Shown piece by piece: positions 8,290 to 14,961 of a stretch of 24,839 nucleotides of DNA. A program made the translations under genes and the position numbers. Origin of the DNA: Opitutia bacterium (lineage in GTDB: Bacteria > Verrucomicrobiota > Verrucomicrobiae > Opitutales > UBA953); the NCBI GenBank assembly GCA_004558035.1, contig SFEJ01000034.1:1-24839 (forward strand). The letters are read 5' to 3'. Numbering within the stretch: the first letter of the stretch is position 1; every line of letters begins with the position of its first letter. The notes beneath the pieces are model-generated. The model saw only the letters and a program-made list of their open reading frames with translations, had not been told where the DNA came from and searched no databases.

Positions 8290-9618
8290 TCAGTGTTCGC
8301 CTTCGTGGAATTTTCCGTCGGCGTGGAAGTGTCCGGCGGCTTTTTTCGCCGCGTTCCCGTCCGCGGGAAGCACGTATTTCAGCTCGTAGCCGCCCTTGAC
8401 GACGACGGTTTCGCCCGCGCGCACGCCCTTCACGGGAGTCACGCCGCGGCGCGCCGGACGCGTCTTCACCTTGCGCGCGAAGAACGCGTTTTCGTCGTGC
8501 GGGTCGCGCACGAAGACGACGTCGTCCACGCCGACCTTGACGACGGCGCTGCTCGGCACGGGAACGAAGCCCTCGTCCGCCTCGTCGCGGCGGAAGACTT
8601 CGAGCCGCGCGACTTGCCCCGGGAACACGCCTTCGGGCAGATTTTCCGGAACGAAATAAATCGTGCGCGCCTGCGTCGCTTCGTCGATCTGCGCGGAGAC
8701 GCGCAGCGCGCCCGCGAGGCGCAGCGTCTCGCCGCCGACGGACACCGCGAGCCGCGCCTGCGTTCCCGCGAACGCGTCCGCGCCGAACGCCGAGCCCTTG
8801 AACTCGAGCGCGCGCGACGAGACGAGCGTGAGCGCGCCGGCGCCGCGTTCGCCCCAGGCGCCTTCGCTGAGGTCGAGCGACTGAATCCGCCCCGCGAACG
8901 GCGAGGAGACGACCAGCCTGCCGTCGCGCAGTTCCGCGCCGTCCGTCGCCGCGAGCCAGAGCCCGCGGGAACGTTCGGCGGCGGCGGCGAGCACGGGAAT
9001 TTCCGCGCGCAGAAACGCGGCTTCGCTTTCGAGGGCGCCGTTTTTCGTGCCGATTTTCGCGAGGCGTTCGAGGCGCGCCTCGAGCGCGGCAAGGTTCGAG
9101 CGCGCGCGGGAAAGGTCCGCTTCCGCCTGCGCGAGGTCGCTGCGCATCGCGATCAGCTCCGGCGAGGAAAGCGAGTAGAGCGGCGTTCCCGGCTCGACGT
9201 TCTGGCCGGGCGTCACGAAAAAGCGCACGCGGCCGGCGGCGGGCAGGGCGGCGGTCTTCACCGCGTCTGCGGGAACGCGCATCTGCCCGTAGTAGGAGCG
9301 CGCCGCGCTCACGGACGCGTCGGAAACCGTCTCGAAGCGCATCGCGACGGACTGCCGCGCGCGCGGCGAAATCTCGACGCGCGTTCCCGCGTCTTCGGCT
9401 TCGTCGTGCGCGTCGTGGTCGTGCTCATGCGCGTGCTCGCCTTCGTGCTCGGCGTGGTCGTGTTCGTGCAGAGCGTGCTCGGCTTCGTCGTGGTCGCCGT
9501 GGGCGTGCGTTTCGTGCGCGCCGTGGGCGCAGTTCGCGTCGTGAGCGTGTTCCGCCGCGTTCGCGAAAACGGCGAGCGTTCCCGCGAGCGCGAGCGTGAT
9601 GAAAAATTTTTTGGTCAT
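8290..9618 (-). CDS. Periplasmic membrane fusion protein of RND efflux system (CzcB/CusB-like), His-rich
   Basis: This adaptor links the inner-membrane pump to the outer-membrane channel. A signal peptide (about residues 1-21, cleavage after ANA) is followed by a stretch of about 55 residues packed with His, Asp and Glu (about 22-76). Next come the barrel-sandwich strand (GRVRFFVTPGQNVEPGTPLYSLSSPEL), an alpha-helical hairpin (about 155-215), SPFAGRIQSLDLSEGAWG, and a beta-barrel and membrane-proximal part. The C-terminus is again His-rich (HFHADGKFHEGEH). Two His-rich ends suggest divalent metal binding (Zn, Co, Ni or Cd) as in CzcB, rather than only Cu/Ag; this is inference. No Shine-Dalgarno sequence precedes the ATG. 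A 130-bp hairpin-rich repeat element separates it from the lipoprotein gene upstream. Confidence 0.92.
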   Translation of the reverse strand: MTKKFFITLALAGTLAVFANAAEHAHDANCAHGAHETHAHGDHDEAEHALHEHDHAEHEGEHAHEHDHDAHDEAEDAGTRVEISPRARQSVAMRFETVSDASVSAARSYYGQMRVPADAVKTAALPAAGRVRFFVTPGQNVEPGTPLYSLSSPELIAMRSDLAQAEADLSRARSNLAALEARLERLAKIGTKNGALESEAAFLRAEIPVLAAAAERSRGLWLAATDGAELRDGRLVVSSPFAGRIQSLDLSEGAWGERGAGALTLVSSRALEFKGSAFGADAFAGTQARLAVSVGGETLRLAGALRVSAQIDEATQARTIYFVPENLPEGVFPGQVARLEVFRRDEADEGFVPVPSSAVVKVGVDDVVFVRDPHDENAFFARKVKTRPARRGVTPVKGVRAGETVVVKGGYELKYVLPADGNAAKKAAGHFHADGKFHEGEH

Positions 9619-9663
9619 GGAATTTCGGTTGAAGATTGACGGAGTGAATGCGATTTGGAGGCG

Positions 9664-9797
9664 GCTGGTGACTGGTAACTTGTGACTGGAGCAGTGAAGC
9701 GCTTCGCGCTGTTTAGGGTTTATCGTTTAAGGTTTATTTTTCTAAACCCTACACCTTAAACCATAAACAGCTCCGAAGGAGCTCTTCATCCTGCCAC
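9664..9797. repeat. Hairpin/heptad element, copy A
   Basis: This element matches copy B (10259-10394). A shared 51-base stretch starts CTGGTAACTTGTGACTGGAG. Inside are hairpins AGCGC-TTC-GCGCT (9698-9710) and AGCTCC-GAA-GGAGCT (9769-9783), and a 9-bp inverted pair TAGGGTTTA (9714-9722) with TAAACCCTA (9743-9751). The two halves form a large imperfect inverted repeat in which each end reads stem-TTC-stem followed by GTTTA. Copy A has 14 extra bases (TCGTTTAAGGTTTA), exactly two heptads, compared with copy B. Confidence 0.8.
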
Positions 9798-9800
9798 TTG

Positions 9801-10217
9801 TCACTTTGCAAGCGCCTTCCGGATTCCGGCGGAAAAGCCTTCGGCGTCGCGGGCGGAAATCTCCAGATGCGCTTTCGTGACGCGGAGCGAAAAGGCGTCC
9901 GTCGCCGAGGCGTCTGCCGCCGCGAAAATCACGGAATTGTCGTTGCGTGCGCCGTGCGGGCGCAGACCTTCCGCCTTGAGCGCGACGCCGAAACGCGTCT
10001 TCGCTTCGGCGCAGAACTCGAGCGCGGCGGCGCGGGCGAGGGCGTTCCCGCGTTCGTAGAACACGCGCGTCGTTTCGCGCAGCGGGAACGCGGGAACGTC
10101 GGGTTCCGTCGCGGCGACGGAAAAGACCGCCGCGGGCGCGTCCGCGGGAACGCTTGAACAGGCGGACGCGAGCGTCGCGACCGCGATTGAAAGAATGAGG
10201 AAGAATTTTTTGTTCAT
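9801..10217 (-). CDS. Small lipoprotein resembling an isolated GH20 N-terminal (chitobiase-like) domain
   Basis: The protein has 138 residues with a lipoprotein signal (hydrophobic 5-16, LASAC with C20 as the lipidated cysteine). After it, residues about 48-138 follow the pattern of the small alpha/beta domain in front of GH20 hexosaminidase catalytic barrels: a helix with an AAAxEFCAEAKTRFG-like core, a strand SVIFAAA, then FSLRVTKAHLEISARDAEGFSAGIRKAL, close to the usual 'YxLxVxxxxIxIxAxdxaGxfyalqtL' ending. No catalytic domain follows. It lies between the outer-membrane and membrane fusion protein genes of the efflux locus and is bracketed by two near-identical repeat elements, so it may be a later insertion. 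The domain match is by eye and a role in metal efflux is unknown. No Shine-Dalgarno sequence is present. Confidence 0.75.
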   Translation of the reverse strand: MNKKFFLILSIAVATLASACSSVPADAPAAVFSVAATEPDVPAFPLRETTRVFYERGNALARAAALEFCAEAKTRFGVALKAEGLRPHGARNDNSVIFAAADASATDAFSLRVTKAHLEISARDAEGFSAGIRKALAK

Positions 10218-10258
10218 GATTTTTCTATGTTCGTTTTTGTGTAAGGGGGTTGTGTTCT

Positions 10259-10394
10259 GGAGGTAGCAGGTAACTGGTAACTTGTGACTGGAGCAGTGAA
10301 GCGCTTCGCGCTGTTTAGGGTTTATTTTTCTAAACTCTACACCTTAAACCATAAACAGCTCCGAAGGAGCTACCAGTTACTAGCTCCTAGTCTC
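10259..10394. repeat. Hairpin/heptad element, copy B
   Basis: This is a near-identical direct copy of the element at 9664-9797, lacking two internal heptads (14 bp). It has the same hairpins, AGCGC-TTC-GCGCT at 10300-10312 and AGCTCC-GAA-GGAGCT at 10357-10371. The outer arms (GTAGCAGGTAACTGG on the left, GCTACCAGTTACTAGC on the right) pair with each other, extending the inverted repeat to the edges of the spacer. Confidence 0.8.
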
Positions 10395-10397
10395 CGT

Positions 10398-11696
10398 TTA
10401 CTTTCTCTGCGCTCTCAGCGCCTCGATTTTGATCCGCGCCTTCAGAAAATCGCCGAGCGCGTCGCAGTAGGCGAGCGAGGCGGTGAAATTCTGCGCGGCG
10501 GCTTCGGAAAGCGCGGTCGGGAGCGTTTCCCCGGCGTCGATTTCCGCGTAGATCTTTTCCGTGCGGCGCAGAAAATCGCGGGAACGCGTCTCCTGCGCGC
10601 GGCAGTGGTTTTCCGCGATTTCCTGCTCGGCTTCGAGGCGGCGCAGCAGGTGAAACTGATCCTGCCACAGCGCGAGCGTCTCGATGCGCACGACCTCGCG
10701 CTCGCCCTCCGCCTCCGCGACGCCGAGGCGGTTGCGGTTCCACAGCGGGAGCGTGAAGCCGACGCCGAGCGTGAACGAATCGGCGAACTCGTCGTTCCCG
10801 TCGAGCTCGTAGCTCGGCGAGAGCGAGAGCTCCGGATACTGCCGGCGGATTTCCGTCTTCAGCGCGGTTTCGCTCGCGGAGTAGCGGGCGAGGGCGGCGC
10901 GGACGCGCGGGAGCTCGGCGAGCTCCTCCGGCGTCGGCGAAGGCGCGGCGGCGGGAACGCCCGCGGGCAGCGCGGCGTCGAGCTTCAGCGCGCGAGCGAC
11001 GGTCGGCGCCAGGCCGAGCTGCGCGGCGATGCGGGAACGCACGTCCACGAAGCGCGCGTCGAGGTCGCGCTTTTCCAGCTCGGCGGCGTTGACGCGGTCG
11101 TTTTCCTTCTGCAGTTCGGCGGCGGTGACTTCGCCGGCGTCGAAAAGGCGTTCCAGGCGCGCGCGTTCCTCGCGGGCGTTGATCAGGTAAAGCTCGGCGA
11201 CGCGCAGTTTCGCCTCGACGACGGCGCAGTCCGTCCACAGCTCGGCGAGCCCGGCGGCGAAATCGAGTTCCGCCTGGACGAGCGTCCAGTAGTCCGCTTC
11301 GGCGTAGCGCTCGGCGGCCTCCTCGGCGAGCGCGGGAAGGCCCGTCACCGGAAGCGTCAGCGACGCGCCCGGCGTGTACGCCCACGGCTGCGCGCTCGTG
11401 TTCAGCACGCGCTTGACGGAGAACGAGACTGAGGGATCGTCCCACCAGCCGGAGGCGTCGCGCACGGCGCGGCTCTTGGCGAGGCTCGCGCGGGCGCGGT
11501 TCAGTTCGGGATTGAGCGCGAGCCCGATCAGCTTCGCGTCGGCGAACGCGAGTTCCGTGCGCTCCCGTGCGACGGCGTCGGAGCGTTCCCGCCACGCGAC
11601 GGCTTCGCGCCCGAGGTCGATCGGGCGTTCCTCGTAGCTCGCGCACGCCGAAAGCAGCAGCGCCGGCAGGCAGAGAACGCAGATTTTTTTTCTCAT
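10398..11696 (-). CDS. TolC-like outer membrane efflux lipoprotein (CusC/CzcC-type)
   Basis: This outer-membrane factor completes the tripartite efflux complex. The 432-residue product starts at the ATG giving MRKKICVLCL, with a lipobox LLSAC and C18 as the lipidated residue, as in CusC. Two outer-membrane efflux repeats follow: the first begins near the conserved ALNPELNRARA (about residues 55-65); the second begins near ELPRVRAALARYSASETALKTEIRRQYPELSLSPSY, with FTLGVGFTLPLWNRNR typical of the CzcC/CusC group. The frame stays open about 190 codons further upstream, but that extension lies over another gene and is Arg/Ala-rich, so it is rejected. A spacer of 164 bp without visible genes separates it from the secreted Cys/His protein upstream. 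Confidence 0.92.
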   Translation of the reverse strand: MRKKICVLCLPALLLSACASYEERPIDLGREAVAWRERSDAVARERTELAFADAKLIGLALNPELNRARASLAKSRAVRDASGWWDDPSVSFSVKRVLNTSAQPWAYTPGASLTLPVTGLPALAEEAAERYAEADYWTLVQAELDFAAGLAELWTDCAVVEAKLRVAELYLINAREERARLERLFDAGEVTAAELQKENDRVNAAELEKRDLDARFVDVRSRIAAQLGLAPTVARALKLDAALPAGVPAAAPSPTPEELAELPRVRAALARYSASETALKTEIRRQYPELSLSPSYELDGNDEFADSFTLGVGFTLPLWNRNRLGVAEAEGEREVVRIETLALWQDQFHLLRRLEAEQEIAENHCRAQETRSRDFLRRTEKIYAEIDAGETLPTALSEAAAQNFTASLAYCDALGDFLKARIKIEALRAQRK

Positions 11697-11860
11697 GATT
11701 AGTTTCGTTTTTTGAAGGGGAAAATTTTCTTTTTTCAGGAAAGCGGGAAGGCGCGCCGAGGCGGAACTTCCGCGGATTTCCTTTTCGTGAAAAAAGAAGG
11801 GGATGCACGGAAAGCGGCGCGGGAACGCCCTTTCCGTCGGAAAAATGCGCGCGCCGCGGG

Positions 11861-12301
11861 CTACGCCAGCAGCGGGAGCACGCCCGCGCGGTTCGGCGCG
11901 CGGAGCAGGGCGAGAAGCGCGTCGTCCCCGGGCGGGAACGCCGACGGAACCGCGCGCGAGCGGAGCGCGGCGGCGTCGAAAAGCGCAGAGAAGAATTCGG
12001 CGAAGAAAAACGCGTCCGGCGCGGGAACGCCGTTCGGGCACGCGGCGGCGGCGAGGTCGTCGTCGAGCGCGACGGTCAGCGGTTCGTGCGGCGCGCGGAA
12101 ATCGCCGCCGGCGTCCGCGTCGTGCGCGCAGGGCGTTCCCGCGCGGCGGTCGGCGTGCGCCGTTTCCCGCGTTTCCGCGCACGCGGCGTTCCCGACGAAG
12201 GAGATTTCTCCGTCGGCGAAGCACGCGGTCGTCGTCGCCGTGTTGCCGACGAGCGTCAGCAGCAGGGCGAAGCACAGAAATATGTCGCGGAAAATGCGCA
12301 T
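11861..12301 (-). CDS. Secreted Cys/His-containing protein of the efflux locus, function unknown
   Basis: The product has 146 residues with a clear signal peptide (hydrophobic 7-19). The mature part has C27 (CFADGEISFVG), C41, C58 and several His residues (AHADRR, PCAHDADAGG, RAPHEPLTVALDDDL), then an Ala/Phe-rich half. I do not recognise a named family. The pattern Cys-x-x-DGxI, Cys/His cluster, PLTVALDDDL resembles small secreted proteins I have seen in front of CzcCBA-type operons. It lies between the repressor and the outer-membrane factor in the same orientation, so a periplasmic metal-binding role is plausible but inferred. Start ATG without Shine-Dalgarno sequence. Confidence 0.7.
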   Translation of the reverse strand: MRIFRDIFLCFALLLTLVGNTATTTACFADGEISFVGNAACAETRETAHADRRAGTPCAHDADAGGDFRAPHEPLTVALDDDLAAAACPNGVPAPDAFFFAEFFSALFDAAALRSRAVPSAFPPGDDALLALLRAPNRAGVLPLLA

Positions 12302-12332
12302 GGACGGGGAAATTCGGAAAAATTCACACTGC

Positions 12333-12372
12333 TCCGGTCACCAGTTACAAGTTACGAGCCACTTGATCAAAA
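12333..12372. repeat. Heptad-periodic spacer downstream of the repressor gene
   Basis: CGGTCAC, CAGTTAC, AAGTTAC, GAGCCAC follow one another in 7-nt steps just below the stop of the repressor gene. These are the same heptads as in the elements at 4828, 9664 and 10259. Confidence 0.6.
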
Positions 12373-12390
12373 GATTCATGCTGCGGGCCC

Positions 12391-12687
12391 TCAGTGCGTT
12401 TTCTTCAGCAGGGCGATGAGCTCGTCGAGCTGGCTCATGTCCTTGTTCGCGACGGATTCGCGGATGCAGCCGGAAAGGTGGTCGTTGAGCACTTCCGTCC
12501 ACGCGCCGCGCAGGGCGCCCGAGACGGAGGCGATGAGGCGCAGGATCTCGACGCACTCGCGGTCGTCCTCGATCATCTGCTGCAGCGCGCGCGTCTGCCC
12601 CTCGATGCGGCGCAGGCGCGAGACGAGCTTTTTCTTCATCTCCGGGGTGCGGCAGTGCGAATGTCCGTTCTTGTTCATCGTCTGCAT
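12391..12687 (-). CDS. CsoR/RcnR-family metal-sensing repressor
   Basis: This is a small all-helical DNA-binding metal sensor (DUF156 family) of 98 residues. The core SRLRRIEGQTRALQQMIEDDREC shows the family DNA-contact and first metal-ligand region. The C-H-C ligand set is C45, H70 and C74, with the spacing of 25 and 4 found in Cu(I) CsoR and Ni InrS. The N-terminus carries H9, H11 and C12, near the place where Ni/Co sensors of this family have an extra His ligand, so Cu, Ni or Co are all possible. An alternative start is M4 (12678). It is the first gene of the efflux locus and is preceded by a G-tract palindrome that could be its own operator. The likely target is the downstream pump, de-repressed by metal. 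Confidence 0.92.
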   Translation of the reverse strand: MQTMNKNGHSHCRTPEMKKKLVSRLRRIEGQTRALQQMIEDDRECVEILRLIASVSGALRGAWTEVLNDHLSGCIRESVANKDMSQLDELIALLKKTH

Positions 12688-12704
12688 ATAGGGCTACCCC
12701 CTAT
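12688..12704. promoter_or_regulatory. Candidate CsoR/RcnR-type operator
   Basis: ATAGGG-CTACC-CCCTAT is a 6-bp inverted repeat with a 5-bp spacer directly before the repressor start codon. On the gene strand it reads ATAGGGGGTAG, a G-tract flanked by A/T as in operators of this family. Its position at the start of the gene suggests autoregulation and control of the whole efflux locus. Confidence 0.5.
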
Positions 12705-12836
12705 CCCTCCCCGCGTCAAGCCGTTTTTCCCGCGCGGCGCGGGCGGAGTGATTTTTTTGTTTTCGTATTCGGGGAATCGTCCTAAAATGCGGGCTTCATT
12801 CGGCAACACCTTTTTTGAAAAACATCCGAAAAAATC

Positions 12837-13868
12837 ATGAAAGCTCTCGTTAAGAAAGAAGCGAAACCCGGACTCTGGCTGATGGACGTTCCCGAGCCCG
12901 AATGCGGCCCGGACGACGTGCTGATCCGCATCAAGAAAACCGCCATCTGCGGCACCGACGTGCACATCTACAAGTGGGACGAGTGGTCGCAGAAGACGAT
13001 TCCCGTGCCGATGGTCGTCGGCCACGAGTACGTCGGTCACATCGAAAAGATTGGCGAAAACATCAGGCATCTCAAGGTCGGGCAGCGCGTTTCCGGCGAA
13101 GGCCACATCGTGTGCGGCTACTGCCGCAACTGCCGCGCGGGACGCCGCCACCTCTGCCCGAACACGAAGGGCGTCGGCGTGAACCGCCCGGGCGCGTTCG
13201 CGGAACTGCTTTCGCTGCCGGCGAAGAACGTCGTTCCCGTGCCCGACGACATTCCGGACGACATCGTCTCGATTCTCGACCCGCTCGGCAACGCGGCGCA
13301 CACGGCGCTTTCGTTCAACCTCGTCGGCGAAGACGTGCTCATCACCGGCGCGGGACCGATCGGCATCATGGCGATCGCGCTCGCCAAGGCCGCGGGAGCG
13401 CGCTACGTCGTCATCACGGACGTGAACGACACGCGTCTCGCGCTCGCCAAGAAGATGGGCCCGACGCTCGCCGTGAACACGATGACCACCTCGCTCCACG
13501 ACGTGATGAAGCAGCTCGGCATGACGGAAGGCTTCGACGTGGGGCTGGAAATGTCCGGCAACGTGCACGCGCTCAACGGCATGCTCGACGTGATGTCGTG
13601 CGGCGGCCGCATCGCGCAGCTCGGGATTCCTCCCGGAAACGCGGCGATCGACATGAGCAAGCTCATCTTCAAGGGCCTCACGATGAAGGGCATCTACGGC
13701 CGCGAAATGTTCGAGACGTGGTACAAGATGATGGCGCTGATTCAAGCGGGCATGGACGTCTCGCCGATCATCACGCACCATCTGCCCTACACGGAGTTCG
13801 ACGCCGGCTTCAAGGCGATGCTCGACGGCACCGCGGGCAAGGTCATTCTCGACTGGAGCAAGATTTGA
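12837..13868 (+). CDS. tdh: L-threonine 3-dehydrogenase
   Basis: This cytosolic zinc-dependent medium-chain dehydrogenase oxidises L-threonine to 2-amino-3-ketobutyrate with NAD+. The 343 residues align without gaps to E. coli Tdh over the N-terminal half. The catalytic zinc site is C38, H63 and E64 (AICGTDVHIYKWDEWSQKT, VVGHEYVG), and the structural zinc site is C93, C96, C99 and C107. The nucleotide fold has GAGPIGIMAIALAKAAGA, and VVITDVND ends the second strand. KGIYGREMFETWYKM is a Tdh signature. The usual partner kbl is not adjacent. It is transcribed away from the repressor gene with a spacer of about 150 bp; TAAAAT near 12783 could be a -10 box. A strong stem-loop follows the stop. 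Confidence 0.97.
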   Translation: MKALVKKEAKPGLWLMDVPEPECGPDDVLIRIKKTAICGTDVHIYKWDEWSQKTIPVPMVVGHEYVGHIEKIGENIRHLKVGQRVSGEGHIVCGYCRNCRAGRRHLCPNTKGVGVNRPGAFAELLSLPAKNVVPVPDDIPDDIVSILDPLGNAAHTALSFNLVGEDVLITGAGPIGIMAIALAKAAGARYVVITDVNDTRLALAKKMGPTLAVNTMTTSLHDVMKQLGMTEGFDVGLEMSGNVHALNGMLDVMSCGGRIAQLGIPPGNAAIDMSKLIFKGLTMKGIYGREMFETWYKMMALIQAGMDVSPIITHHLPYTEFDAGFKAMLDGTAGKVILDWSKI

Positions 13869-13870
13869 GA

Positions 13871-13896
13871 GAAAGCTTAAAGTTTAAGGCTTAAAG
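13871..13896. repeat. Short heptad run after tdh
   Basis: AGCTTAA, AGTTTAA and GGCTTAA follow in 7-nt steps directly after the tdh stop. Related GCTTAAAG runs occur at 14727 and 14853. Confidence 0.55.
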
Positions 13897-13898
13897 AC

Positions 13899-13941
13899 GG
13901 GGCCCGAAATCCGAAGGCGCGCTTTTCGGATTCCGGGCCCC
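13899..13941 (+). terminator. Strong stem-loop after tdh
   Basis: A 17-bp stem with a single mismatch (13899-13915 with 13925-13941, GGGGCCCG at its base) encloses a 9-base loop and is followed by GAAAATTT. It is probably the terminator of tdh, although the U-tract is poor. Confidence 0.65.
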
Positions 13942-13984
13942 GAAAATTTGAACCGGACGCGCTCGTTTCTTTTTTGTTTTCCCG

Positions 13985-14413
13985 ATGAAATTCACCCCCT
14001 ACCGGCGTTCCCGCGACGAAACGCCCTGCGAATGGCTGATCGAGCCGCTGCGTTCCCGCGCGGACTTTTCCGTGCGGCGCACGTTCGGCTGCTGGTCGTT
14101 CTACCTCGGCGACAAAAACGTCCTGCTCTACGTTCCCGCGAAGGACGAAGACGGCGAAGGCCTGCTGATTCCGACCTCGCCGGAATTTCACGCTTCGCTC
14201 GTCGCGGAATTTCCCTCGCTCGCGCCGCATTATCTTCTGAAAAAATGGCTCTGCCTCGGCGCCTCCGCGGACAACTACGAGGCGACCGCCGAAAAGCTCG
14301 TGCGCCTCATCCTGCGCGGCGACCCGCGCCTCGGCGTCCCCGGCTCGATCCGCTCGCGTTCCCGCGCCCGCAGGAAAAACTCCGCGGGCGCGCCGGGACG
14401 CTGTTTTAGCTGA
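13985..14413 (+). CDS. Conserved small protein, TfoX-N/YjbR-like fold suspected
   Basis: The 142-residue cytosolic protein has no signal or membrane segment. VRRTFGCWSFYLGDKNVLLYVPAK, then GLLIPTSPEFHASLVAEFP and LKKWLCLGASADNYEATAEKLVRLILRGDPRLGV, follow the pattern of small TfoX N-terminal/MmcQ-YjbR-like proteins: a strand pair with an FG turn, a conserved Lys-Trp, and a helix ending in GDPRxGV. Similar proteins are generally annotated as hypothetical. The last 25 residues are Arg/Ser-rich and may be disordered. It stands alone between the tdh terminator and the gene-free repeat region. The family link is by eye only. Confidence 0.72.
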   Translation: MKFTPYRRSRDETPCEWLIEPLRSRADFSVRRTFGCWSFYLGDKNVLLYVPAKDEDGEGLLIPTSPEFHASLVAEFPSLAPHYLLKKWLCLGASADNYEATAEKLVRLILRGDPRLGVPGSIRSRSRARRKNSAGAPGRCFS

Positions 14414-14503
14414 AATAAACGCTTGATTTGTGCGGAAGGATTTCAAAGAAGCCAAAGAAGCGGCAGGAATGCCTTCGCCCTCAAGTGTCCGCATGAAATG
14501 CGG

Positions 14504-14539
14504 AACAAAAATAACCCCATGCGGCGACGCCGCTTGGGG
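14504..14539 (+). repeat. REP-like hairpin, left copy of inverted pair
   Basis: AACAA-AAA-TAACCCCA, then a GCGGC/GCCGC stem, then TGGGG. Bases 14515-14539 pair as CCCCA with TGGGG around the inner stem. The right copy lies inverted at 14662-14702. Confidence 0.65.
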
Positions 14540-14661
14540 CGTGTCCGCGCAAAAAACACGCGCTTGAAAAGCGCAACTGCTCCGCGGGAACGTCGTGCCG
14601 GGAAAACGTCGAACGCGTCGGGCGGTTGCGCCTTTCAGGCGCGTCGCAGGTGTGGGGCGTT

Positions 14662-14702
14662 CCCCAAGCGCGCGTTGCCGCGCGCATGGGGTTACGCTTG
14701 TT
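14662..14702 (-). repeat. REP-like hairpin, right copy of inverted pair
   Basis: The reverse complement reads AACAA-GCG-TAACCCCA, then a GCGCGC/GCGCGC stem, then TGGGG. Ends match the left copy while the inner stem differs and still pairs, so structure seems conserved over sequence. Confidence 0.65.
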
Positions 14703-14961
14703 TCGCCCCGTCGGGGCGCGGAAAAAGCTTAAAGCTTAAAGGGGAGTTTGTGCGGACGGATTTCGAGGAAGCGGCAAATAAGCGAAGCGTGAAGCCACGC
14801 CCCCCCCTATAAAACTTTCCTTAACTTCCTTTGACTTTGCGGTTTTCAGAAAAGCTTAAAGAGGAGTTTTTTCGGGGAAGGATTTCGAGGGCAAGCGGGA
14901 CGCTCGTCCTCCTTTCCGTTCCCGTTCGTGTTCGGAGACGTCCGCGTCTCCGCCGCGGCGC

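Larger units (their letters stand above)
14414..14961. repeat. Gene-free region of hairpins and dispersed repeats
   Basis: No convincing gene is found. A motif of the form TTTGTGCGGA-GGATTTC occurs at about 14430, 14748 and, diverged, 14867; the last two follow GCTTAAAG-type runs. Between them lies a chain of perfect hairpins: TCCGCAT-GAA-ATGCGGA (14488-14504), GCGCTT-GAA-AAGCGC (14560-14574), GCGCCT-TTC-AGGCGC (14628-14642) and CGCCCCG-T-CGGGGCG (14704-14718). Longer-range pairing is also possible (GCGCAAC at 14571 with GTTGCGC at 14625). It may be a REP-like cluster or a structured RNA. Confidence 0.65.

Noticed and set aside
9661..10394. Insertion sequence around the small lipoprotein gene
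   Set aside because: The flanking elements are direct repeats, but there is no transposase gene and no clear target-site duplication.
11697..12275. Upstream in-frame extension of the outer-membrane factor gene
   Set aside because: It overlaps the secreted Cys/His gene, is Arg/Ala-rich, and the internal ATG gives a perfect lipoprotein signal.
14423..14812. Small open frames across the hairpin region
   Set aside because: They translate the repeats and hairpins, are Arg-rich and have no family resemblance.
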